Of a stretch of DNA of 6,631 nt, positions 1 to 5,710 are shown one piece after another (positions within the stretch are counted from its first letter, which is position 1; each line of letters starts with the position of its first letter). Both the position numbers and the translations under genes were made by a program. The notes beneath the pieces are model-generated. The model saw only the letters and a program-made list of their open reading frames with translations. It ran no database searches and was not told where the DNA came from. The stretch is taken from positions 1-6,631 of the forward strand of contig JAICUV010000190.1 in assembly GCA_025935655.1 (NCBI GenBank), written 5' to 3'. This stretch comes from Chloroflexota bacterium (GTDB lineage Bacteria > Chloroflexota > Limnocylindria > Limnocylindrales > CSP1-4).

Positions 1-20
1 ATCGCGCTGCCTGCGGTCAT
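1..20 (-). CDS. Start of a divergent gene, truncated by the window edge
   Basis: On the minus strand an ATG at 20-18 is preceded by GGAGGTGG (complement of 22-29), a near-perfect Shine-Dalgarno sequence four bases from the start when counted from GGAGG. Only six codons are visible, reading M-T-A-G-S-A, before the sequence ends, so no product can be named. The quality of the ribosome binding site is the whole argument. If real, this gene is transcribed away from the LuxR regulator, and the bases between them form a shared divergent promoter region. It could still be a chance match. Confidence 0.5.
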
Positions 21-45
21 GCCACCTCCGGATCGGCTGATGCCG

Positions 46-55
46 GTGACGTCAC
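46..55. repeat. 10-bp perfect palindrome GTGACGTCAC
   Basis: The sequence reads the same on both strands and has no spacer. It lies 26-35 bases upstream of the minus-strand start codon, where a dimeric repressor or activator could act on the divergent gene. The binding protein is unknown. It is not a CRP-type site, which would need TGTGA and TCACA half-sites six bases apart. Confidence 0.4.
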
Positions 56-100
56 ATCCGTCGGCGCGCAACCTGACATGTTCCGTGAAACGGTGCCCAC

Positions 101-136
101 TGTGGTGTTACCCGACGGCCCATGTGGTGTTTCCCG
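101..136. repeat. Direct repeat TGTGGTGTT(A/T)CCCG, two copies 22 bp apart
   Basis: Copy one is 101-114 and copy two is 123-136. They agree at 13 of 14 positions, and the start-to-start distance of 22 bp is close to two helical turns, so both copies face the same side of the DNA. Both are also preceded by a similar GCCCA. The arrangement is typical of an operator for a regulator binding as a tandem pair. The neighbouring LuxR protein is an obvious candidate, but that link is inference. The repeat does not match the MalT box as I know it. Confidence 0.45.
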
Positions 137-200
137 GCCTGTACCGGCCCCCGTGTCCGGCCTATTGTCGCAAGCTGTCCCGGTCCATCTCGGGACGGGC

Positions 201-2567
201 GTGTTCGCGGATACGAGAACCTGGGGAGGGCGTATCTCCGCGCTGAAATCAACAGCCGCCGCTTCCGGCGGGAAGACGACGTCCCGTCGGCCGGCCAGGC
301 CGGCGCCGTTCGAGGTCATCGACTCGAAGGTGCGCGTGCCGGGGCTTCCGGAGGGCACGGTGTCGCGGGTGGCGCTGGTGAACCGCCTGCGCACGACCAC
401 GAACGTCCCGGTCGTGCTCGTCGCAGCGCCGGCGGGCTACGGCAAGACCACGCTTCTTGCCCAGTGGGCAGGCCGTGACGAGCGGGGCGCCGCGTGGGTC
501 ACGATCGACGACCGGGACAACGACCCGCTCGTCCTGGTGCGCCACATCGCCGTGGCGCTGGGCGGCGTCAGGCCCGTGCCGCCCGTCCTGCACGAGGCGC
601 TCGCGATGCCCGGCGCCTCGGTGTGGTCGCGCGCGCTCCCCCGGCTCGTCTCGGCGATCGAGGCCGATCCGAGCGCGTTCGTCCTCGTCCTCGACTGCGC
701 CGACCGCCTACACGACCGCGAGGCGCTCGAGGCGGTCGACACGCTCGCGGGGCACATCCCCGCGGGCTCGATACTGGCGCTCGCGGGGCGCACGGTGCCG
801 GCGCTTCCGATCGGCCGGATGCGCGCGAGTGGCCGCGTCCTCGAGCTCGAAGCCGATGCGCTCGCCCTCAGCCGGCGGGAGGCGACGCTCCTGCTCCGCG
901 GTGCGGGAGTCGATCCCGGCGACGACGAGGTGCGGCATCTCGTCGAGCAGACCGAGGGATGGCCCGCCGGCCTGGCTCTCGCCGCCCGCTGTATGCAGCG
1001 CGCCGGCCGGCGCCCCGAGGAGCCGTTCGAGCTCGCCGGAGACGACCGCTACGTGGCGGACTACGTCCGGGCGGAGCACCTCACCGGCCTGGAGCCGGAG
1101 ACCCTGAGCTTCCTGCGACGATCGTCCGTGCTCGACCGGATGTCCGGCCCGTTGTGCGATGCCGTCCTCCGGACGTCGGGATCGGGGAGGCGGCTGCGGG
1201 CGATCGACCGGTCGAGCCTCTTCGTCGTTCCCCTCGACGCGTCGGGGAAGTGGTACCGGTATCACCACATCTTCCGCGACGTCCTCCGGCGAGAGCTCGA
1301 GGACACGGAGGCGGAGCGGATCCCCGAGCTGAACGAGCGGGCGGCGGACTGGTTCGAGGCGCACGGCGACATGGAATCCGCGCTCGACCCTGCGGCCGCC
1401 GCCGGCGACGTCGCCCGAGTCGCCCGGATCCTGGCATCGATCGCGCTGGGGGTGATGAGCGGCGGGCGGGCCGGGTCGGTCGAGGATTGGCTGGACGGCT
1501 TCCCCGGTCGCGACGGCCTGGAGCGGTATCCGGGCGTTGCGTCCCTGGGGGCCTGGGTGCACGCGGTGGGTGGCAGATCGGAGGAGGCGCACAGGTGGCT
1601 GCGGGCGGCGGAGGCCGGCACGCCGGACACGGCGATGCCGGACGGCAGCTCCTCCGCGCGCCCGTGGACGGCGGTCGTGCGGGCCGCCCTGTGCAGCCAC
1701 GGCGCGGAGCGCATGCTCGCCGACACGGAGTCGGCGCTCGCCGATCTCCCGACGGACAGCCCCTGGTATCCGATCGCGCTCCTCCTCCGTGGGGCGGCCC
1801 TGGCGCTGCTCGGAGAGATGGAGGAGGCGGACGTGGTGCTCGCCGACGCGGCCCGGGCGGCTGCGTGGGCCGGCGCCGCCGATGTCCGGATCATCGCGCT
1901 CGGCGAGCAGGCGATGCTCGCGGCGGCGTGCGGCGACCACGGCAGGGCGGAGGAGCTCGCGGAGGAGGGCCGTGGGCTCGTCTACGAGGAGCGGTTGGAC
2001 ACGTATGCAACGAGCGCCGCGGAGCTGGCGGCGTCTGCCCGGGCCGGCCTGCGCCGGTGCCTGTGGGACCGGGCTCGCGCCGACCTCGGCGCCGCAGAGC
2101 AGCTCACCGCCGACCTCGGCGACGCCCTGCCCTGGTTCGCCGTGCAGACGCGCATGGAGCTTGCCCGCGCGCACCTGACCCTGCGCGACGCCGAGGGGGC
2201 GGGGAGGCACCTCGACGAGGCGATGGAGATCCTCGGACGGCACGCGGGGCTGGGGCTTCTGGAAGGCCAGGCGCGCGCCCTGCGGGACGAGATCGCGGCC
2301 ACGCGTGAGGTGGGCGACTTCACCGGGTCGGGGCTGACCGCGGCCGAGCTGCGGCTGCTGCCGTTGCTCGCGACCCATCTGTCCTTCCGCGAGATCGGCG
2401 AGCGCCTGTTCGTCTCTCGCAACACGATCAAGACGCAGGCGATCTCGGTCTACCGCAAGCTGGGGGTGTCCAACCGGAGCGCCGCCATCGAGCGTGCCGC
2501 CGAGATCGGCCTCGTCGATGTTTCAGCCCCCTCCGCCGCCGGCGGGCTCGCCGCGGCCACCGCCTGA
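201..2567 (+). CDS. LuxR-family transcriptional regulator, MalT-like (large ATP-binding LuxR type)
   Basis: This is a large signal-responsive transcription activator. From the GTG start it has 788 residues. The NTPase domain carries a Walker A motif AAPAGYGKTT (about 75-84) and a Walker B strand FVLVLD (about 160-165). Family landmarks follow: EGWPAGLALAA (about 252-262) and YRYHHIFRDVLRREL (about 352-366). An alanine-rich helical, TPR-like region comes next, and a C-terminal LuxR helix-turn-helix spans about 711-774. Such proteins bind ATP and an inducer, oligomerise and activate transcription; the inducer here is unknown. The start is uncertain. ATG at 78, GTG at 153, GTG at 201 and CTG at 243 are all in frame. 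GGGGAGGG at 223-230 could serve only the CTG, with a long 12-base gap. The family-like sequence begins near 'VIDSKVRVPGLP' (codons from about 315), so a start at 201 or later is preferred. Walker B reads LDCAD where the family usually has LDD. Confidence 0.9.
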   Translation: MFADTRTWGGRISALKSTAAASGGKTTSRRPARPAPFEVIDSKVRVPGLPEGTVSRVALVNRLRTTTNVPVVLVAAPAGYGKTTLLAQWAGRDERGAAWVTIDDRDNDPLVLVRHIAVALGGVRPVPPVLHEALAMPGASVWSRALPRLVSAIEADPSAFVLVLDCADRLHDREALEAVDTLAGHIPAGSILALAGRTVPALPIGRMRASGRVLELEADALALSRREATLLLRGAGVDPGDDEVRHLVEQTEGWPAGLALAARCMQRAGRRPEEPFELAGDDRYVADYVRAEHLTGLEPETLSFLRRSSVLDRMSGPLCDAVLRTSGSGRRLRAIDRSSLFVVPLDASGKWYRYHHIFRDVLRRELEDTEAERIPELNERAADWFEAHGDMESALDPAAAAGDVARVARILASIALGVMSGGRAGSVEDWLDGFPGRDGLERYPGVASLGAWVHAVGGRSEEAHRWLRAAEAGTPDTAMPDGSSSARPWTAVVRAALCSHGAERMLADTESALADLPTDSPWYPIALLLRGAALALLGEMEEADVVLADAARAAAWAGAADVRIIALGEQAMLAAACGDHGRAEELAEEGRGLVYEERLDTYATSAAELAASARAGLRRCLWDRARADLGAAEQLTADLGDALPWFAVQTRMELARAHLTLRDAEGAGRHLDEAMEILGRHAGLGLLEGQARALRDEIAATREVGDFTGSGLTAAELRLLPLLATHLSFREIGERLFVSRNTIKTQAISVYRKLGVSNRSAAIERAAEIGLVDVSAPSAAGGLAAATA

Positions 2568-2643
2568 GGGCGACGGGTTCCGCGCTTCATCCGCAACGGG
2601 CGATGCGCCGCGAGCCGTCCGGGCTTGCAATCGAGGGACCGCT

Positions 2644-3006
2644 GTGACCGACTACACGGACACGCTTCGGAGGCTTTCGATCCGCGACGACGCCTATGTC
2701 GAGGCGTTGCTCGCCGACGACCGGTCGAACCTGGAGGCCTCCGGGTTCGACCGTAAGACGCATGCCCTGGTGCAGCTGGGCGCGCTGGTCGCGATCGACC
2801 CCGCGACCCCCTCGTACATGCGCCTGATCGACGTCGCGCTCGAATGCAACGCGAGCCCGGACGAGATCGTCGGGACCCTCATCGCGGCGATGCCCGCCGT
2901 GGGCGCCGCGCGCGTGGTCTCCGCCGCCCCCAAGCTCGCCCTCGCACTCGGCTACGACGTCGCCACGGCGCTCGAGGAGCTCGACGACGGACGCCGGCGC
3001 CCATGA
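2644..3006 (+). CDS. Carboxymuconolactone decarboxylase (CMD) family protein
   Basis: The product has 120 residues, a usual size for a single CMD/AhpD-like helical domain. The GTG start at 2644 is supported by GAGGGA at 2633-2638, five bases upstream. The core runs from about residue 38 to 104, with 'THALVQLGALVAID', 'MRLIDVALECNASPDEIVGTL' and a closing 'APKLALALGYD', the pattern expected of the family. AhpD-type members reduce peroxides through a CxxC pair and a nearby histidine. Here only one cysteine is present (residue 68, in LECNAS), so AhpD-type thiol chemistry looks unlikely. It may act as a decarboxylase-like or non-catalytic protein; the substrate is unknown. It lies 76 bases after the LuxR gene, with no obvious terminator between, and its stop codon overlaps an ATG (ATGA, 3003-3006) that should start the next gene. 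Confidence 0.85.
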   Translation: MTDYTDTLRRLSIRDDAYVEALLADDRSNLEASGFDRKTHALVQLGALVAIDPATPSYMRLIDVALECNASPDEIVGTLIAAMPAVGAARVVSAAPKLALALGYDVATALEELDDGRRRP

Positions 3007-3055
3007 GCGAAAGGGTCAGCCCATCGTCCTGACGGTCGCCATCGTCCTCGCGCTG
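3003..3055 (+). other. Apparent frameshift or disrupted start of the NfeD-like gene
   Basis: The ATG at 3003, overlapping the CMD stop as ATGA, opens a frame that gives only M-S-E-R-V-S-P-S-S before a TGA at 3030-3032. The -1 frame over the same bases reads E-R-K-G-Q-P-I-V-L-T-V-A-I-V-L-A-L and continues without a stop into the NfeD-like protein. It supplies the hydrophobic helix that the protein otherwise lacks. One extra base in the AAAGGG run (3010-3015) would join the two as M-S-E-(R/K)-G-Q-P-I-V-L. A sequencing error, a true mutation, unusual initiation (for example CTG at 3029) or -1 frameshifting could explain it. No canonical slippery heptamer is seen in the right phase. Confidence 0.6.
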
Positions 3056-3340
3056 GTGCTGCCGCACCCGGCGAATCTGGTCGTGCTCGCGCTCGGCGCC
3101 GCCGGAGAGGTGGGAGAAATCGTCTGGGGGCGCCGGCTCGCCCGCCGCTGGCGCCCGAAGACCGGCGTCGAGACGCTGCTCGGGCAGACGGCGGACGTTG
3201 TCGTGGAGTGCCGGCCCCGGGGGCAGGTGCGCATCCACGGGGAGCTGTGGGAGGCGGAGTGCCCGGCCGGCGCCGAGGTGGGCGAGACGGTGCGGGTCGT
3301 CGGCCGGGAGGACCTCACCCTGACGGTGGCACCGGGATGA
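3056..3340 (+). CDS. NfeD-like C-terminal-domain membrane protein, 5' end uncertain
   Basis: From the first standard start codon in this frame (GTG at 3056) the protein has 94 residues. Residues about 7-25 (NLVVLALGAAGEVGEIVWG) form a hydrophobic segment, followed by a basic stretch RRLARRWRPK. Residues about 37-92 resemble the NfeD OB-fold: 'GVETLLGQTADVVVECRP', 'GQVRIHGELWEAE' and a final 'DLTLTVAPG'. NfeD-family proteins usually sit in the membrane and are linked to stomatin-like proteins and membrane quality control; no stomatin or NfeD protease is visible here. The GTG start cuts into a first hydrophobic helix encoded from about 3023, so the true start is probably upstream. The natural candidate is the ATG at 3003, one base out of frame. 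The stop overlaps the next ATG as ATGA (3337-3340). Confidence 0.75.
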   Translation: MLPHPANLVVLALGAAGEVGEIVWGRRLARRWRPKTGVETLLGQTADVVVECRPRGQVRIHGELWEAECPAGAEVGETVRVVGREDLTLTVAPG

Positions 3341-3786
3341 GGAGCTCCGCCATCCCTCCGGCCCGGACGCTCGAGCTCGCCGTCGAGCACACGAGCCTCG
3401 CCTCGAGTCTCATCTGCCGTGGGGCGCTCGACGCACGTGGCGCCCCGCGCCTGCGCGGGGCGGTCGACGGAGCGCTGGGACGCCCGAGCGTGCTCGTCTA
3501 CCTCGACCTCGAGGATGTCACATCGGTCGACGCGGCCGGGGCGCGGGTCGTTGCGGCGACGATCCGGCGGTGCACGTCCGAGCGCGTCCATCTGGAGCTG
3601 TGGCCGGGGGCGGCGGTCGAGCGGATGCTGGTCGGGCTGGGCGTGCCCCTGCCGCGGCGCGCGTACCCGTCGCGGCCCTGCGCGCTCGCGGCCGGCCCCG
3701 GCGTGCCGTCCGCGGCGCGGGATTCGCACCGTCATCCCGTTTGGGCGATACCGCCCGCCGCGCCGCGGGCGAGCATGGGCCCATGA
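3337..3786 (+). CDS. STAS-domain protein (anti-sigma-factor-antagonist-like)
   Basis: The product has 149 residues. Residues about 10-105 have the STAS layout: a β-strand start 'TLELAVEHTSLASSLICRGALDARGAPRLRG' (quoted in two parts: TLELAVEHTSLASSLICRG, then ALDARGAPRLRG), the strand 'SVLVYLDLEDVTSVDAAG' (51-68) and the helix after it. In SpoIIAA-type proteins the loop reads D-S-S-G and its serine is phosphorylated by an anti-sigma kinase. Here it reads D-A-A-G (65-68), so that switch is absent. No kinase or sigma factor is nearby. The last 45 residues are rich in Pro, Ala and Arg and look disordered. The gene starts with an ATGA overlap onto the NfeD-like stop and ends with another onto the next gene, which supports translation to the very end. 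It may instead be a structural STAS module serving a membrane partner. Confidence 0.75.
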   Translation: MRSSAIPPARTLELAVEHTSLASSLICRGALDARGAPRLRGAVDGALGRPSVLVYLDLEDVTSVDAAGARVVAATIRRCTSERVHLELWPGAAVERMLVGLGVPLPRRAYPSRPCALAAGPGVPSAARDSHRHPVWAIPPAAPRASMGP

Positions 3787-4031
3787 AATCGACGAATCCC
3801 GATCGTGTCGATGCCGCCAGCCTCGGCGTGAAGTTCTGGCTGGCGCTGCTCGCCATCGCCATCGCCTGTGGTTTCGGAGCCGTGCTCGTATTCGTGCTCT
3901 TCGGGTTCGTGTGGGCCGCGTGGGGGCTGGTCGGCGCTGTGATCGTGTTCGTCGCTCTGGCGGCAGGGGCGAGCTGGGTCACCGACCGCAGGGCACGGCG
4001 GCGTTGGTCATCGTCGACGGAGGTGAGATGA
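3783..4031 (+). CDS. Small two-helix membrane protein, function unknown
   Basis: The product has 82 residues and I do not recognise a named family. A short polar N-terminus (MKSTNPDRVDAASLG) precedes two adjoining hydrophobic helices at about 17-40 and 43-66, and the tail is basic (DRRARRRWSSSTEVR). By the positive-inside rule the tail should be cytoplasmic; with two helices, the N-terminus would be too. The ATG overlaps the STAS stop (ATGA, 3783-3786), and the 3' end carries the Shine-Dalgarno sequence of the next gene inside its last codons. The tight position suggests it is made alongside the STAS and DUF7144 proteins, possibly as a partner or small subunit, but this is only inferred from context. 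Confidence 0.7.
   Translation: MKSTNPDRVDAASLGVKFWLALLAIAIACGFGAVLVFVLFGFVWAAWGLVGAVIVFVALAAGASWVTDRRARRRWSSSTEVR
4019..4023 (+). promoter_or_regulatory. Strong ribosome binding site GGAGG inside the preceding gene
   Basis: GGAGGTGAG at 4019-4027 runs directly into the ATG at 4028. Its distance is 4 bases to that ATG and 10 bases to a second in-frame ATG at 4034, so either may be used. It is the best Shine-Dalgarno sequence in the operon and suggests the DUF7144 protein is strongly translated. Confidence 0.65.
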
Positions 4032-4480
4032 GCATGTCCCTTGGATACGAAACGGACGCGAAGACGGGTGAGCGCGCCTCCATCTCGAGCGCGGGCCAGG
4101 CCGTGGGCGCCGGCTGGCGGCTGTTCGCGGCGCTCATGCTCGGCTGTGCCGCCGCGCTCAACATCATCGACGGCATCGTCGCGTTGTCGAAGTCGAGCTT
4201 CTTCGTGGGGGACGCGGAGTACGTCTTCAGCGACCTGCGCACGTGGGGCTGGATCGTGCTCGCGTTCGGCATCGTCCAGGCCTTCGCGGCGCTCGCGCTG
4301 GTGAACCGCAATCAGCCGGCCCGGTGGTTCGCCATCGCGGTCGCCGCCGTGAACGCGGTCGTCCAGCTGACGTGGATCCAGGCGTATCCGTTGTGGTCGC
4401 TGACGGTGTTCGCCCTGGACATCCTCGTCATCTACGGGCTTGCCGTCTACGGCGGGCGGCACGACCCGGACCGCGTCTAA
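4028..4480 (+). CDS. DUF7144-like four-helix membrane protein
   Basis: The product has 150 residues with a polar N-terminal stretch of about 28 residues and four hydrophobic helices at about 30-52, 73-92, 99-116 and 120-141. The wording matches the actinobacterial DUF7144 membrane family as I remember it: 'NIIDGIVAL' in helix 1, 'FVGDAEYVFSDLRTWGWI' leading into helix 2, 'QPARWFAIAVAAVNAVVQL' in helix 3, and 'YPLWSLTVFALDILVIYGL' in helix 4. The molecular function of the family is not known. The gene starts in an ATGA overlap (4028-4031) behind a strong GGAGG. A second ATG lies two codons downstream. The stop is followed after 13 bases by the channel gene, which makes co-transcription with it very likely. 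Confidence 0.85.
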   Translation: MSMSLGYETDAKTGERASISSAGQAVGAGWRLFAALMLGCAAALNIIDGIVALSKSSFFVGDAEYVFSDLRTWGWIVLAFGIVQAFAALALVNRNQPARWFAIAVAAVNAVVQLTWIQAYPLWSLTVFALDILVIYGLAVYGGRHDPDRV

Positions 4481-4493
4481 CCGGCGAGGGGTC

Positions 4494-5204
4494 GTGGCTC
4501 CCGGGGAGGGTGCCGGGGGCCACGACACCGACGGCCGGCCGGGTCCGGAAGAGGAAGCCGCATCCGCGCCGCGGCTCGCGCTCGTGTGCGGGCTGCTCTT
4601 TGCCGTGATCGCCCTCATGATCCTGTTGCCGCGCTCGCGCGGCGCGAGCTCGCTCCTGACGGCGTTCATCGGCGGCGCGCTCGTCGTCGCGGTGACCGCC
4701 GCCCGGGTACCCCGGCGATGGGTGATCCGCATCTCGTGTGTGGTCGCGCTGGTCGCGACCGTCTCGGTCGTGGGGATCTGGGCGGCCGGCGACAACGGCA
4801 CGACCGCCTCGCTCGGCATGACGACCCTGCTCGTCGTCGCCGTCCCGGCGGGCATCGTCTCCGCGCTGCGGGACGCCCGCACGGTCAGCGTCCAGGCCGT
4901 CTTCGGCGCGATCGCGATCTACCTGGTCGTCGGGCTCGGCTTCGCGCTGGCCATGAACTTCGACGCGCGCGTGACCAGCGACGCCTACTTCGCCCAGGTC
5001 AGGGACGCAAGCCTGTCCCAGTACGTGTACTACAGCTATGTGACGCTGGCGACGCTCGGGTACGGCGACCTGACGCCGGCGACCGCTGTCGGGCGGCTGC
5101 TCGCGGTCATCGAGACGATCGCCGGGAGCCTCTATCTGGTGACCGCGCTGAGCCTCGTGGTGTCGCGGATCGGCACCGAGCGATCGCCACGGCCATCCGG
5201 GTGA
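4494..5204 (+). CDS. Potassium-channel family protein (ion channel 2 pore domain)
   Basis: The product has 236 residues from the GTG at 4494. A polar, acidic and glycine-rich N-terminus (about 1-26) precedes hydrophobic helices at about 27-45, 52-70, 75-96, 104-125 and 131-153. A pore helix and selectivity filter lie in 'YVTLATLGYGDLTP' (182-195), and a last helix spans about 200-226. TLGYGD is a minor variant of the K+ channel signature TVGYGD, so it probably passes K+ across the cytoplasmic membrane as a tetramer. No arginine-rich S4 voltage sensor and no C-terminal RCK or cyclic-nucleotide domain is present; the tail is only about ten residues. GAGGGG at 4486-4491 is just two bases from the GTG, which is short. 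The next in-frame start (GTG at 4584) would fall inside helix 1. It is the last gene of the tight cluster. Confidence 0.85.
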   Translation: MAPGEGAGGHDTDGRPGPEEEAASAPRLALVCGLLFAVIALMILLPRSRGASSLLTAFIGGALVVAVTAARVPRRWVIRISCVVALVATVSVVGIWAAGDNGTTASLGMTTLLVVAVPAGIVSALRDARTVSVQAVFGAIAIYLVVGLGFALAMNFDARVTSDAYFAQVRDASLSQYVYYSYVTLATLGYGDLTPATAVGRLLAVIETIAGSLYLVTALSLVVSRIGTERSPRPSG

Positions 5205-5209
5205 CCCAA

Positions 5210-5247
5210 ACCGGACGGGTCATCCCCGCCGGGTGATGCGGGCCGGT
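5210..5247 (+). terminator. Hairpin after the channel gene, possible terminator
   Basis: Just after the channel stop, CATCCCC (5221-5227) pairs with GGGTGATG (5231-5238) with one bulged T and a three-base loop. ACCGG (5210-5214) and CCGGT (5243-5247) can form an outer stem. No T-run follows, which is common for high-GC actinobacterial terminators but weakens the call. The position, at the end of the cluster, is the main support. Confidence 0.35.
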
Positions 5248-5294
5248 GGCGGCCCTGCGACGGTGGCGGCAAGTGGGTGCAGAAGGGGGTGCGC

Positions 5295-5603
5295 GTGATT
5301 CCGAAGTCGACACTCATGTCGCTGACCTGGCGCGAGCCCGGCGTCGGCGGGCAGGGGCCGTTCTCGCCGCTGCCGCAGGACACCGACTACTGGCTGCGCC
5401 ACTGCGAGGGATTCCGGGTGGAATCGAGCCGCCGCAGGCTCGGGGTGGTCGAGTGCGTGCCGGCCGCGGACGCGCTCGACGGCGCGGAGGTCGTCGCCGT
5501 CGGCACGCGCGGCCTCCGGTCGCGGACGATGATGGTCGCGCTCGACGACGTCGTCGAGGTGCGGCCGTCCGAGTGCCGCCTGATCGTGCTGGACCGTCGC
5601 TGA
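5295..5603 (+). CDS. Small PRC-barrel-like protein
   Basis: The product has 102 residues from the GTG at 5295, which has AAGGGGG (5283-5289) five bases upstream. Other in-frame GTGs at 5277 and 5289 are less well placed. The segment 'YWLRHCEGFRVESS' (about 32-45) followed by 'RLGVVECVP' (about 48-56), 'VVAVGTRGLRSRTMMVALDDVVEVRPSECRLIVLD' (strands from about 66 to 100, quoted as VVAVGTRGL, then MMVALDDVVEV, then RLIVLD) resembles the small β-barrel of PRC-type proteins. These often bind other proteins or RNA. The match is by eye and weak in detail. It is cytoplasmic, with no signal peptide or membrane helix. It sits alone between hairpins, 90 bases after the channel gene and about 170 bases before ppk, so it may be a separate transcript. 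Confidence 0.6.
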   Translation: MIPKSTLMSLTWREPGVGGQGPFSPLPQDTDYWLRHCEGFRVESSRRRLGVVECVPAADALDGAEVVAVGTRGLRSRTMMVALDDVVEVRPSECRLIVLDRR

Positions 5604-5642
5604 TCCGCCGTACGAGGACGGGTTGGGGGGCGCGCCGGATCA
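5601..5642 (+). repeat. 7-bp perfect inverted repeat TGATCCG / CGGATCA
   Basis: TGATCCG (5601-5607) begins with the stop codon of the PRC-like gene, and its exact reverse complement lies at 5636-5642, with 28 bases between. It could form the base of a long hairpin that ends transcription or protects the 3' end. The long loop makes that uncertain. Confidence 0.35.
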
Positions 5643-5673
5643 GCCGTCGCGCGACCGTCCCGACGCCGACGGC
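5643..5673 (+). terminator. Second GC-rich hairpin, possible terminator
   Basis: GCCGTCG (5643-5649) pairs with CGACGGC (5667-5673). After a bulged C, GCG (5651-5653) pairs with CGC (5664-5666), leaving a ten-base loop. It starts directly next to the inverted repeat that ends at 5642. No T-tract is present. It lies between the PRC-like gene and ppk and fits a boundary between transcripts. Confidence 0.35.
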
Positions 5674-5710
5674 GGCGATGACGGTCCGACGATTACCGCG
5701 TGGTGGGGTC

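Larger units (their letters stand above)
21..200. promoter_or_regulatory. Divergent intergenic/promoter region
   Basis: This stretch lies between the minus-strand start at 20 and the chosen start of the LuxR regulator at 201. The plus-strand reading frame stays open back to an ATG at 78, but the translated segment resembles no part of the LuxR/MalT family. It also holds a perfect palindrome (46-55), a short inverted repeat CCGT-GAA-ACGG (83-93) and a spaced direct repeat (101-136). These features look more like regulatory DNA than coding sequence. A TAnnnT-type -10 candidate, TATTGT, sits at 163-168, but its -35 match is poor, so no promoter is called precisely. Confidence 0.45.

Noticed and set aside
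140..168. A promoter with TGTACC and TATTGT 17 bases apart
   Set aside because: The -10 is acceptable but the -35 matches the consensus at only three of six positions; too weak to list as a promoter.
78..200. N-terminal extension of the LuxR protein from the ATG at 78
   Set aside because: It has no Shine-Dalgarno sequence, no family resemblance, and overlaps repeats in a likely divergent promoter; a later start is favoured, though not proven.
494..2308. A long open plus-strand frame of 604 codons inside the LuxR gene
   Set aside because: It is extremely rich in Arg, Ala, Gly and Pro, has no domain and lies in another frame of a clear LuxR gene; this is a high-GC shadow.
708..2378. A 556-codon open frame on the minus strand
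   Set aside because: It is antisense to the LuxR gene, has no recognisable motif and shows the skewed composition of a shadow frame.
3518..4882. A 454-codon open frame on the minus strand
   Set aside because: It runs antisense to the STAS, two-helix, DUF7144 and channel genes, all of which have convincing proteins and linked starts and stops.
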